In this document: piece by piece, positions 1 through 6,961 of the stretch | Layout: the number at the start of each line of letters is the position of its first letter | Numbering within the stretch: the stretch's first letter is position 1 | Source of the DNA: Candidatus Hydrogenedentota bacterium | Lineage (GTDB): Bacteria; Hydrogenedentota; Hydrogenedentia; Hydrogenedentales; SLHB01 | DNA length: 13,101 nucleotides | Reading direction: 5' to 3' | Assembly: GCA_007130675.1 (NCBI GenBank) | Contig: SLSB01000275.1 | Coordinates: 1-13,101, forward strand | The notes under the pieces: model-generated | Database searches by the model: none | What the model saw: only the letters and a program-made list of their open reading frames with translations | Told to the model about the DNA's origin: nothing | Program-made: the position numbers and the translations under genes

Positions 1-1251
1 CCCGAACCACAGGTCAAACACAAAGCGCCCGGCCAGTTTCTCGACCCCTCCGGCCGCGGGCCGGCCGTCGAGATCCCGCCAGACCTTCACGCCCTCCCAC
101 ACGTCATGGGTGGGGATAAACACAAGGGTCTGGTCGTGGGGCACGTTGAGCGTGAACTCGTATCGTGCGGGCCGCACGCGCAAGAGGTCGGGAATCGCCA
201 GCGTTCCGTACACCAGACTGCCGCCGCCCTCGAAATCCGCCCCGACGTACGAGGTCGCGAGCCGGTGGCCTTCGTAACCGGGAGTGAATACGCGCGGCCG
301 CTCGATCACGTTGCCGTGGCCCGCATACACGCGAAACACGGGCTTGTTCCAGGGACCGAGCGACACGTTCTCGAGACGGGGTACGCGCCACGGCTCGGGT
401 TCGGGTGCATTCTCGAGCGCCGCATGGAACAGCAGGGCGGTGTCCGTCCGCTCGCAGGTCAAGACTACGTCAAAGGTGTCGTCTCCGAGCGTATATGCAT
501 GGCGCAGGGTGACGCGATCCGGCGTGCTCTGGGTGTCGACCTGCGTCAGACGCGCCGGCCCTTCGAGATCGTGCAGGTCGATTCCCAAGACGGTGATCTC
601 GAAGCCAGTGAACGAGAATTGTTCCCTGCCTTGGCCAAATGCGAGTGTTCCGTCCACGAGACCCCGCTCGCCTTGGGCCACCGAGAAGGGAATAGCCCGG
701 GAACCTTCGCCCACGACGCCCTCGAGTATCTCTCCCGGACGAGTAATGCGCGCTTGAGGGCTCACTGGCTGCTCGAACACCGGTTCTTGGCGCGCCTCGG
801 GGTTGGGCATGGCGTCTTCGGGAAACTCCGTGCGCAGAATCAGGATGGGATGGGCCTTATACGTCGCGCCGTTGTATTCAAAGCCGGCATATCCGTGAAA
901 CGGATACAGCGCATTGAACGTGCCCGCGCCCGCGGTCGCGGAGAACGGCGCGAGGATGGTGCTGCCCGCATCGACGGAAAACGGCAGCGGTTCCGATGGG
1001 TGCATGTGCCAGTCATCGATACCCTCGAGGCGCAGCGTGCCGCTGATCGCCTCATCCCCGGTGTTCTCGAGCCACAATGTCATGGGGATGGGGGTTTGGG
1101 GGAGCGTTACCGTTTCCGGCCCGTCGATCCATACGCGCAACGGCCCGGCCGTATCTTCCGGGGGGTGAAATGCAGAGGCCGTATGGGCGATGAGAAGCAA
1201 GACGAGACAGCAGATCAGTCCAACTGAAGGTGAGGGGCGCTTTTTGTGCAT
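1..1251 (-). CDS. Secreted protein of unknown function, C-terminus beyond left edge
   Basis: Reading the minus strand from the ATG at 1251 gives 417 codons without a stop, running off the window at base 1, so the gene is partial at its 3' end. An AAGGA ribosome site (1258-1262) lies 6 nt before the ATG. The N-terminus is a classic Sec signal peptide: KKR, a hydrophobic core (LICCLVLLLIAHTA), then a likely cut after ASA near residue 26. Next comes a region of about 110 residues (GPLRVWIDGPETVTLPQTP, then LENTGDEAISGTLRL) that looks like a beta-sandwich of the kind attached to glycosidases and surface proteins. The rest (for example SLVYGTLAIPDLLRVRPARY) looks beta-rich, with no catalytic motif I can name. 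Base composition matches the neighbours. Export is well supported. A carbohydrate-related role is only a guess, and the enzyme class, if any, lies outside what I can see. Confidence 0.85.
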   Translation of the reverse strand, partial: MHKKRPSPSVGLICCLVLLLIAHTASAFHPPEDTAGPLRVWIDGPETVTLPQTPIPMTLWLENTGDEAISGTLRLEGIDDWHMHPSEPLPFSVDAGSTILAPFSATAGAGTFNALYPFHGYAGFEYNGATYKAHPILILRTEFPEDAMPNPEARQEPVFEQPVSPQARITRPGEILEGVVGEGSRAIPFSVAQGERGLVDGTLAFGQGREQFSFTGFEITVLGIDLHDLEGPARLTQVDTQSTPDRVTLRHAYTLGDDTFDVVLTCERTDTALLFHAALENAPEPEPWRVPRLENVSLGPWNKPVFRVYAGHGNVIERPRVFTPGYEGHRLATSYVGADFEGGGSLVYGTLAIPDLLRVRPARYEFTLNVPHDQTLVFIPTHDVWEGVKVWRDLDGRPAAGGVEKLAGRFVFDLWFG

Positions 1252-1446
1252 GAGAAATCCTTACGTTTGCCGTGTGCCGGAGCGGACACGTCACGACGCC
1301 AATTGTTGTTTCGCCTATTTTCCGGTGCTCGGTGTTGGGAATCAAGTTGAGTCTGTTGCTGTGCATTTCGTCCATCCTATACTTTTGTATGGCAGCCCGG
1401 AGAATACGGCAACGCAGGGACGAAGTGCGCCCCTGGGTTTTCTTAT

Positions 1447-1474
1447 CGTCATTCCTGCGCACGCTGGAATTCAG
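1447..1474. repeat. GTCATTCC...GGAAT palindromic dispersed repeat, degenerate copy
   Basis: The sequence reads GTCATTCCTGCGC followed by ACGCTGGAATTCAG. ATTCC/GGAAT and GCG/CGC are the pairing arms. It closely resembles a short palindrome seen scattered in many bacterial genomes (GTCATTCCCGC...GCGGGAATCCAG). Two arm positions differ from that form, so this is a decayed copy. It lies 25 bp upstream of the predicted -35 box of the squalene synthase gene. No second copy is visible in this window, so the family assignment rests on general knowledge. Confidence 0.45.
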
Positions 1475-1498
1475 AGGGCGCAAACCACAGCCACTGAA

Positions 1499-1528
1499 TT
1501 GACAGTTCTTCGCGGACGCGACTATCCT
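1499..1528 (+). promoter_or_regulatory. Candidate sigma-70 promoter for the squalene synthase gene
   Basis: A perfect TTGACA (1499-1504) is followed after 18 nt by TATCCT (1523-1528), four of six matches to TATAAT. Transcription would start near 1535, leaving a leader of about 40 nt before the GTG start at 1576. Confidence 0.5.
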
Positions 1529-1575
1529 ATCTCTGAGACAAACCAAACCACTCACCCCAAGGAACACGGTAGTCC

Positions 1576-2649
1576 GTGGATACTGTTGATAAAGACCCGA
1601 AGCCTGTCGAGGCGCTTACCGAGGACCGGGCGTATCAGGACGCCATCCTTCAGGAAGTTTCGCGCACCTTCGCGTTGACCATCCCGCAGTTGCCGTGCGA
1701 TTTGCGCGTGGTGGTCGGCAACGCGTATCTGTTGTGCCGTATTGCGGACACTATCGAAGATTCGGATACCCTGACGGTCGAGGAGAAGCGCCGGTATTAC
1801 GACTGGTTTGTCGGCGCGGTGGAGCAAGAGGCCTCGGGCGAGGCATTCGGCCACGAACTTGCCCCGAAACTCGGGGGCAGCACCCTCGAGGCCGAGCGCG
1901 ACCTGGTGCGCAATACCGCCCGCGTGTTGCGCATCACCCACAGCTTCGCCGAAGCCGATCAGAAGGCGCTGCGGCGGTGTATCCGCATTATGTCTGAGGG
2001 GATGGAGGATTTTCAGGAAGGACAATTCACCGACGGCCTGCGCGACCAGCAACACCTCGACGACTACTGCTACCATGTTGCGGGCGTGGTGGGCGAAATG
2101 CTCACGCAGTTGTTCTGTGCGCATTCACCGGCCATCGCGGCACATCGCGGCGAACTCGAACAGCGCGCCATCTCGTTTGGGCAAGGGCTCCAGATGACCA
2201 ACATTCTCAAAGACATCTGGGACGACCACAAGCGCCGGGTGTGCTGGCTGCCGCGGGTGACTTTCGAGCGGGCGGGGTTCGACCTACGCAATATCGAGCA
2301 CGGCCCCGGCGATCCGGCGTTCGAGGCGGGTCTCGGCCAGCTTATCGCCGTCGCGCGCGGCCATCTCGAGAATGCGCTTGATTACACGTTGCTTATTCCG
2401 CCGTCCGAGCGGGGTGTCCGCAATTTTTGCCTGTGGGCCATCGGTATGGCCGTGCTCACCCTGCGCAAGATCAACCGCCAGCGCAATTTCACGTCTGGCG
2501 CCGAAGTGAAGATATCGCGGCGGAGCGTCCGCGCGACCATATGCCTGACCACGCTGTTTGGCCGCAGCAACCGCCTCCTGCGTTTGGCATTTCGCCTCGC
2601 TGCGGCAGGTTTGCCCGAACCCCAGCCGCTCACCTCCAAGTCACCCTGA
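1576..2649 (+). CDS. Squalene/phytoene synthase family protein, ERG9-like (357 aa)
   Basis: The family joins two C15 or C20 prenyl diphosphates head to head to make squalene, dehydrosqualene or phytoene, precursors of hopanoids, sterols or carotenoids. Visible motifs are EVSRTFALTIPQLP (residues 27-40), the first Asp-rich motif DTIED (58-62), YCYHVAGVVGEML (about 157-169), and the second Asp-rich motif DIWDD (213-217) inside QMTNILKDIWDD. The SRTFA and YCYHVAG blocks resemble eukaryotic squalene synthase (ERG9) more than bacterial HpnC/HpnD. The length fits the family. The start is GTG. An in-frame TAG lies 3 nt upstream of it, so it cannot begin earlier, and AAGGA (1559-1563) lies 12 nt upstream, a slightly long spacing. 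No cyclase, desaturase or HpnE homologue lies next to it, so the product cannot be fixed from context. The family call is firm. Squalene as product is likely but inferred. Confidence 0.93.
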   Translation: MDTVDKDPKPVEALTEDRAYQDAILQEVSRTFALTIPQLPCDLRVVVGNAYLLCRIADTIEDSDTLTVEEKRRYYDWFVGAVEQEASGEAFGHELAPKLGGSTLEAERDLVRNTARVLRITHSFAEADQKALRRCIRIMSEGMEDFQEGQFTDGLRDQQHLDDYCYHVAGVVGEMLTQLFCAHSPAIAAHRGELEQRAISFGQGLQMTNILKDIWDDHKRRVCWLPRVTFERAGFDLRNIEHGPGDPAFEAGLGQLIAVARGHLENALDYTLLIPPSERGVRNFCLWAIGMAVLTLRKINRQRNFTSGAEVKISRRSVRATICLTTLFGRSNRLLRLAFRLAAAGLPEPQPLTSKSP

Positions 2650-2676
2650 CCCCAAGAGTTGAAACCGGAGCGCCTC

Positions 2677-2729
2677 GTAGCACGGACGTCTCGCCCGTGG
2701 CCGGATCATGGCCGAGACGGCCATGCTAC
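2677..2729. repeat. Inverted repeat with GTAGCA...CGTCTCGCC arms
   Basis: The left arm (2677-2699) begins GTAGCACGGACGTCTCG. The right arm (2707-2729), read as reverse complement, begins GTAGCATGGCCGTCTCG. The 23-bp arms agree at 19 positions around a 7-nt loop. It lies 28 bp after the squalene synthase stop codon and could fold into a long RNA hairpin, but the stretch after it has no T tract, so I read it as a dispersed palindromic repeat and not as a terminator. Related cores (GTCTCGCC) recur at 12535-12555 and 12622-12639. Confidence 0.6.
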
Positions 2730-2876
2730 AAAATGCCCCGCTGTGGAAGAGTCTCTTGATGGAGCCGCATCGGCGGCTTCTGGCATCTGCAATTGCGGCG
2801 TGCTTGCGGTATACTGGTGGGCACACAAGAGGGCAGCCCACATTCGGCTGGGCGAAACAAGAGCGAGGTGACACAG

Positions 2877-4361
2877 GTGCGGCACAATCAACATTTGTCG
2901 GGAGCGATTCGGGTTCCTCGGCAGGCGGCTTTTACATTGGCGGTTGTTCTCGCAGTGTGTTGCGCGGGGACGGCTTTGGCGCAAGACCAAGAGACGCGGG
3001 TGTTTCGTGCGGGCGCGGCCGCCAGCAATGTTACGCCGCCGCTGGGCGTCTCGATCAGTGGCGGGATGCGCGACCGCACGGCTGTGCATGTGAACGACGA
3101 ATTGCATGCCCGGTGTCTGGTGCTGGACGACGGTGCGGCGCGTATCGCGTTCGTGCTGGTCGATAACTGCGTTATCCCGCGCCATGTGTTTGACGACGCC
3201 AAAGAGCTTATCGAGCAGGAGACCGGCATCCCGGCTGCTCATGTGCTCATGGCCGCGACGCACAGCCATTCGACCCCGACCACGACGCACATTTTTCAAA
3301 GCGAGCCCAACACGGAGTATCTGCCGTTTCTGGTGCGGCGAATTGCGGACGGGGTGCGCCGGGCGGTCAACAATCTCGAGCCCGCGCGGATCGCCTGGGG
3401 CAGCGGCGACCTGCCGGATGAGGTATTCAACCGGCGCTGGCATCTCAAACCGGGCGCCATGCCCGAGAATCCATTCGGCAACCGTGACGATGAGGTGAGG
3501 ATGAACCCCGGCCGCGGCAGTGACGACCTTGTCCGGCCGGCCGGACCTATCGATCCCGAGATTGCGTTTATCGCGGTGGAATCGCTTGACGGCCGCCCCA
3601 TTGCGCTGTTGGCGAACTATTCGCTGCACTATGTCGGAGGCGTTCCCGGAAACCACATTTCGGCGGACTATTTCGGCGTGTTTGCGGATCGCATTCAGGA
3701 ACTGCTCGAAGCTGATCGGCTCGAGCCGCCGTTTGTCGGGATCATGTCGAACGGAACCAGCGCCGATATCAACAACATCAATTTCCAGGAACCCGCCCCG
3801 GGCCGCCAGCCCGGCGAACAGATGACACACGTCGGGCACGCAGCCGCGCGTGTCGTGCATGAAGCGTACGACGGCCTCGAGTGGCGCGACTGGGTGGCGC
3901 TCGATGCGGCCGTGACCGAACTCGAAATCGGCGTGCGCCTGCCCAGCGAAGAGGAGGTCACCCGTGCCCGCGAAATCATGGCCGCGGCAGACGGGCCCGA
4001 GATGCAGACGCTCGCCGAGATCTACGCGCGCGAGACCGTGCTGTTGAGCGAGTATCCCGAGTCGGTTCCGCTGTGGGCGCAAGCGTTGCGCATCGGCGAT
4101 CTGAGCATTGCGGCTATCCCGTGCGAGGTATTCGTCGAGATTGGGCTCGAGATTAAGGAAACAAACCCCTTTGACAAGGCGTTCACCATCCAGTTGGCCA
4201 ACGGATACAACGGGTATCTGCCCACCCCTGAACAATACGCGCTCGGGGGATACGAGACGTGGCGCGCGCGCTCAAGTTACCTCGAACCCAACGCCTCGGT
4301 GACGATTACCGCGGCGTTGATGGAAATGTTCGAAGAACTTCATTCCCGGGCCAGCGAATAG
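2877..4361 (+). CDS. Secreted neutral/alkaline ceramidase-like hydrolase (494 aa)
   Basis: This matches the N-terminal catalytic-domain pattern of the neutral/alkaline ceramidase family (amide hydrolysis of ceramide, zinc enzyme), as found in many planctomycete-type secreted proteins. The GTG at 2877 is chosen because GAGG (2865-2868) lies 8 nt before it and it gives a clean signal peptide: basic N-terminus, hydrophobic core (FTLAVVLAVCCAGTA), cut after ALA near residue 35. GTG at 2868 is a possible alternative. The mature start AGAAASNVTPPLG is typical. Candidate zinc ligands by motif are His129/His131 (THSHS), His251 (NYSLHYVGG), Glu417 (IPCEVFVEIG) and a Tyr in NGYNGYLPTPE (444-447). SNGTSADINN (291-300) sits where bacterial ceramidases carry the nucleophile loop. 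At 494 aa it is shorter than the roughly 650-residue Pseudomonas enzyme and seems to lack the C-terminal domain. The fold is well supported. Ceramide as substrate is not. Confidence 0.85.
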   Translation: MRHNQHLSGAIRVPRQAAFTLAVVLAVCCAGTALAQDQETRVFRAGAAASNVTPPLGVSISGGMRDRTAVHVNDELHARCLVLDDGAARIAFVLVDNCVIPRHVFDDAKELIEQETGIPAAHVLMAATHSHSTPTTTHIFQSEPNTEYLPFLVRRIADGVRRAVNNLEPARIAWGSGDLPDEVFNRRWHLKPGAMPENPFGNRDDEVRMNPGRGSDDLVRPAGPIDPEIAFIAVESLDGRPIALLANYSLHYVGGVPGNHISADYFGVFADRIQELLEADRLEPPFVGIMSNGTSADINNINFQEPAPGRQPGEQMTHVGHAAARVVHEAYDGLEWRDWVALDAAVTELEIGVRLPSEEEVTRAREIMAAADGPEMQTLAEIYARETVLLSEYPESVPLWAQALRIGDLSIAAIPCEVFVEIGLEIKETNPFDKAFTIQLANGYNGYLPTPEQYALGGYETWRARSSYLEPNASVTITAALMEMFEELHSRASE

Positions 4362-4390
4362 ACCCGCGGTACAGGGGCGGACGCTCTGCT

Positions 4391-4420
4391 GTGGCGCGGT
4401 TTCCTTACCGCGCCACTTTT
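4391..4420 (+). terminator. Intrinsic terminator of the ceramidase-like gene
   Basis: GTGGCGCGGT (4391-4400) and ACCGCGCCAC (4407-4416) form a perfect 10-bp GC-rich stem around the loop TTCCTT, followed at once by TTTT. It begins 29 nt after the stop codon at 4361. Confidence 0.8.
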
Positions 4421-4492
4421 GCGGCCTCCATAATCTTTATGGGCGCATGAGCATCTTGTTCATGGCGTCCCAACGACTCTTCCGCGCAAAAC

Positions 4493-4548
4493 GGAGGGCG
4501 GGGTTTCCAGCCTGCCCTTAAATCGCTGGCGGATGCAATCCGCCCTCC
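4493..4548. repeat. Hairpin cluster, GGAGGGCGG/CCGCCCTCC
   Basis: GGAGGGCGG (4493-4501) pairs exactly with CCGCCCTCC (4540-4548). Overlapping its right arm is a perfect 7-bp hairpin, GGCGGAT-GCA-ATCCGCC (4528-4544). The two are mutually exclusive folds. The function is unknown. The GGAGGGCGG core also resembles the arms of the element at 4679-4807. Confidence 0.45.
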
Positions 4549-4678
4549 AGCTGATTCCGGGAACCTGCGATAATAGATCGTAACCCGGCTGTCCAATAGC
4601 ATTACTGGGAAGAAACACAAGGAAGGCGGTCCTCCGCAAGATGCCGCGATCGAGACCAGACCACAGAAAGGATAGCCT

Positions 4679-4807
4679 TTTGGAGTGCGGTGGCTTGTCA
4701 CCGCTTTGGTTACGCCCGGCTTGCCGGGCGGTGGATGACGCGCAATCACGGTTTGTTCAACGGGCTATGCGCCCCCAAAAAGCGGTGACAAGCCACCGCC
4801 CTCCAAA
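4679..4807. repeat. 129-bp element with 29-bp near-perfect inverted terminal repeats
   Basis: The left arm (4679-4707) begins TTTGGAGTGCGGTGGC and ends GTCACCGCTTT. The right arm (4779-4807) is its reverse complement with a single mismatch (28 of 29). The 71-bp interior contains a perfect 8-bp hairpin, CGCCCGGC-TT-GCCGGGCG (4713-4730), and no coding potential. The size and arms suit a small non-autonomous palindromic element, but I see no clear target duplication at its edges. Confidence 0.6.
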
Positions 4808-5010
4808 GAAGCCGAACCTCGAGTCATTGTGGGAAATCCGTCTTCACAGGCTGCTGGCTGGTTTGACATAGTGCCGCGCCTTCGGCGATCCGCAAAACAC
4901 GACGACGGTTCATGTGTGTTCAATGCGCGACAACTGAACCGGATATTTGGCAGCTTTGAATAGGCGGTGCTGGAAACCCCACCCTTCGTTGCCAAGAGCC
5001 CTGTGAAGGA

Positions 5011-6816
5011 TTACAGATAGCCAAGCTGCTGGATCTGCTCGAGTTCGTCATCCGAGAAGTCTTTGAGCCGTGTTTCTTCGAGCACGACATTCCGGTAGGC
5101 GGTGCCGGTGTTCTCTTCGAACTCGTCGAGGATGTCTTCGAGCCACTCGTGGAGGAGTTCTTCGGGCGTATCATCCGCAACGTTGGTCAGTTCGCCGGGA
5201 TCGTGCCTGTGATCGTAGACTTCGAGGTCGTAATCCCGGCTCGGCATCGGCTCGAATGCGACCCAGCCGTGCTCGGCTTCGGAATCGTACACTACCTTGC
5301 CGCTTTGGTCTTTCAACACGAGCTTCCACTCGCGCGGTCCCCATGGCACCCATATGGTATCCCAATCGTCCTGAGTGTGCAGGGTGACCAAATCAAACAC
5401 GGGTCTGGTCAATGGCGCCGAGACGGTCTTCTCGCCGCCGAAAGAAACCGAGCGCATCGTGAACTCGAGGTCCAGAGCCTTGTGCCCGGCGAACACCTCC
5501 TCCGGCAACTCGAAACGGAATATGCCCTGCGAATCTTCATGATGCACAGACCCCGACAATGCCCATGCGCCGTGTTTTTCGAGACCGCCGCCGGGTTCGG
5601 CCGCGCGCCTCACCACGACCTTATACCGCCCGTCAAAGCTCCCGATGGCCGAGTAGTAGGGGACATCCGTAAGTACCCGGTCACGAATAGGATAGTCACG
5701 ATTGATCGTCGGCAGCATGCTGTAGCCTTCGAATGCATGGCGTTTCGCGACAGCCCGAGCTTCATCGGGCGCGAGCAGTTCGAGAATGGTGGGAACGATA
5801 TCGAGATTGGCCACAAGCTGGTCAACGGACTTGCCGGAGGGCAGTCCAGCGCCGGTCATGAACAGGGGGGTGTGGGCAATTTCGTGCCACAGTCTGCCAT
5901 GCACCGGGCAGAACCCATGCTCGCCCATCAGCTCGCCATGATCTGAGTTGAATATGACAAGGTCTCGGTCGGGATGGTAGAAGCCGGCACGGCGAAGAAA
6001 TGCGAACAGGTCCTCGATGATGCCATCCATGTAAGCGATTTGTGAATCGTAGAGTTGATTCAGTTTTGCGACGTGCTCTCGAGTTGCAAAGCCCTCGTAT
6101 CCCTCGAAAAACACCATGTCTTGCGTGATGGCCTGGTGGCCTTCCGCAACCGTATCGAGCAACACTCCGCGCTCGCCGGGCTCAGGCCAGACCCCAGTCG
6201 GCGCCGAGCCGAATATGTTCTTGTGGTTGTAGGGAGTGTGGGGATCAAACGAATGAAACCACAGGAACAGAGGGGCATTGCGCGGGACCTCGCCGAGCAT
6301 ACGCTTGGCACAGGCGAGTGTCTCCACACTATCCCGCTGAACGGCATCATTCTCCGCTTCATAGGAGAAAAGGTCGAAGCCCTTATCGAACCCGTTTCTC
6401 GGGCTGAGCCACAGCACGCTGCTGGCGCCAACGGTGGTGTAGCCGAACTCGCGCAACATGTCGGCGAGTACCGGTGTGTCGGGTCCGATATGATCTTCAA
6501 CGCCCAGATTCCCGTGAATCCCCAAGGTATGGGGGTGCTTCGATGTCATAAACGACGCGGCTGATGGGAATGTGGTTCCAGACTGAGTGTGGCATTGGCT
6601 GAACGTGACCCCCTGCGCCGCAATGGCGTCGAGAAATGGAGAGGTCGCGTTTTGCGTGTAGCCGTTGAAACCCATGCGGTCGAAGCGGGTGGTGTCGGCA
6701 GTGATAAAGATAATATTCGGGCGGTCCGCTCGTCTTGATGCACAGCCCGCCGATGCGGCCGCCAAGGCCCCGGCGGCTACGTGTTTCAGGAAGTCGCGAC
6801 GGTTACTGGAGAGCAC
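5011..6816 (-). CDS. Sulfatase-like alkaline-phosphatase-superfamily protein lacking the formylglycine Cys (601 aa)
   Basis: The start is GTG at 6816, with GAGGAG (6821-6826) 4 nt upstream. The N-terminus has a twin-arginine signal (NRRDFLKHV, residues 5-13), an Ala-rich segment and SAGC (Cys25), so it may be a Tat-exported lipoprotein. The sulfatase fold is clear from NIIFITADTTRFDRMG (34-49; metal ligand Asp41), WFHSFDPHTPYN (186-197) and NSDHGELMGEHG (290-301; Asp292/His293). The nucleophile motif, C-x-P-S-R in true sulfatases, is here T-F-P-S-A (82-86): Thr replaces Cys and Ala replaces Arg. Thr is the nucleophile in several other members of the superfamily (phosphotransferases, nucleotide pyrophosphatases), so phosphoester or transferase chemistry is possible. 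Residues beyond about 420 form a beta-rich C-terminal part, and the end ELEQIQQLGYL is a common tail in sulfatase-like proteins. It lies 164 nt downstream of the next sulfatase gene, same strand. Fold certain, substrate unknown. Confidence 0.93.
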   Translation of the reverse strand: MLSSNRRDFLKHVAAGALAAASAGCASRRADRPNIIFITADTTRFDRMGFNGYTQNATSPFLDAIAAQGVTFSQCHTQSGTTFPSAASFMTSKHPHTLGIHGNLGVEDHIGPDTPVLADMLREFGYTTVGASSVLWLSPRNGFDKGFDLFSYEAENDAVQRDSVETLACAKRMLGEVPRNAPLFLWFHSFDPHTPYNHKNIFGSAPTGVWPEPGERGVLLDTVAEGHQAITQDMVFFEGYEGFATREHVAKLNQLYDSQIAYMDGIIEDLFAFLRRAGFYHPDRDLVIFNSDHGELMGEHGFCPVHGRLWHEIAHTPLFMTGAGLPSGKSVDQLVANLDIVPTILELLAPDEARAVAKRHAFEGYSMLPTINRDYPIRDRVLTDVPYYSAIGSFDGRYKVVVRRAAEPGGGLEKHGAWALSGSVHHEDSQGIFRFELPEEVFAGHKALDLEFTMRSVSFGGEKTVSAPLTRPVFDLVTLHTQDDWDTIWVPWGPREWKLVLKDQSGKVVYDSEAEHGWVAFEPMPSRDYDLEVYDHRHDPGELTNVADDTPEELLHEWLEDILDEFEENTGTAYRNVVLEETRLKDFSDDELEQIQQLGYL

Positions 6817-6878
6817 GGTACTCCTCGTTATTCGTTGGGTTTTGCGGGTCTATGCAGAATCTTGCCGCGGTTCAGCGC

Positions 6879-6907
6879 GTTTTTCTGTTTGAATTAAACA
6901 CGAAAAC
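6879..6907. promoter_or_regulatory. Imperfect palindrome upstream of the Thr-type sulfatase-like gene
   Basis: A 29-bp palindrome has outer arms GTTTT (6879-6883) and AAAAC (6903-6907) and inner arms TGTTT (6886-6890) and AAACA (6896-6900), with GAATT at the centre and two mismatched pairs between the arms (10 of 12 pairs match). Its centre is about 77 nt upstream of the start codon at 6816. It is A/T-rich in a GC-rich background, as expected of an operator, but the binding protein is unknown. Confidence 0.35.
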
Positions 6908-6944
6908 CGGCTTCTGAGTTCCGTGGCCGCCGACCTTTTGCCAA

Positions 6945-6961
6945 CGGGCAGATTCTGCCCG
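6945..6961 (-). terminator. Possible weak terminator hairpin after the Cys-type sulfatase gene
   Basis: A perfect 7-bp stem, CGGGCAG/CTGCCCG with a 3-nt loop, lies 20 nt past the stop codon on the minus strand. It is not followed by a T run, so termination is uncertain. Confidence 0.3.

Larger units (their letters stand above)
1252..1575. other. Divergent intergenic region
   Basis: This 324-bp gap separates the minus-strand secreted protein from the plus-strand squalene synthase gene, so both promoters should lie here. On the plus strand a good -35/-10 pair is visible at 1499-1528. On the minus strand no convincing pair is seen. A palindromic repeat unit lies at 1447-1474. A short inverted repeat, CGTGT/ACACG with 10 nt between the arms, lies near 1271-1290. 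I see no gene here. Confidence 0.6.
4362..5010. other. Gene-free, repeat-rich region between convergent genes
   Basis: This 649-bp gap between the ceramidase-like gene (plus) and the sulfatase-like gene (minus) holds the terminator at 4391-4420, a hairpin cluster at 4493-4548, and the inverted-repeat element at 4679-4807. Short open frames crossing it translate the repeat arms into peptides such as LECGGLSPL and KAVTSHRPP on both strands, which marks them as repeat artefacts. No ribosome site or conserved protein motif was seen. Confidence 0.65.

Noticed and set aside
106..1227. Plus-strand open frame of 373 codons at the left edge
   Set aside because: It is antisense to the minus-strand frame, which has a ribosome site, a signal peptide and protein-like composition. 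The plus-strand product has none of these.
1052..1567. Minus-strand frame of 171 codons across the divergent gap
   Set aside because: It overlaps the 5' part of the secreted-protein gene in another frame and the squalene synthase promoter; no motif.
2706..4235. Minus-strand open frame of 509 codons
   Set aside because: Antisense to the ceramidase-like gene, whose signal peptide, metal-site motifs and terminator are convincing. The product is His/Arg-rich without motifs.
4641..4871. Small open frame over the repeat element (peptide with GGLSPL and AVTSHR)
   Set aside because: The sequence is a translation of the inverted-repeat arms, and the same peptides appear on both strands.
5149..5946. 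Plus-strand open frame of 265 codons
   Set aside because: Antisense to the Thr-type sulfatase-like gene; no ribosome site or motif.
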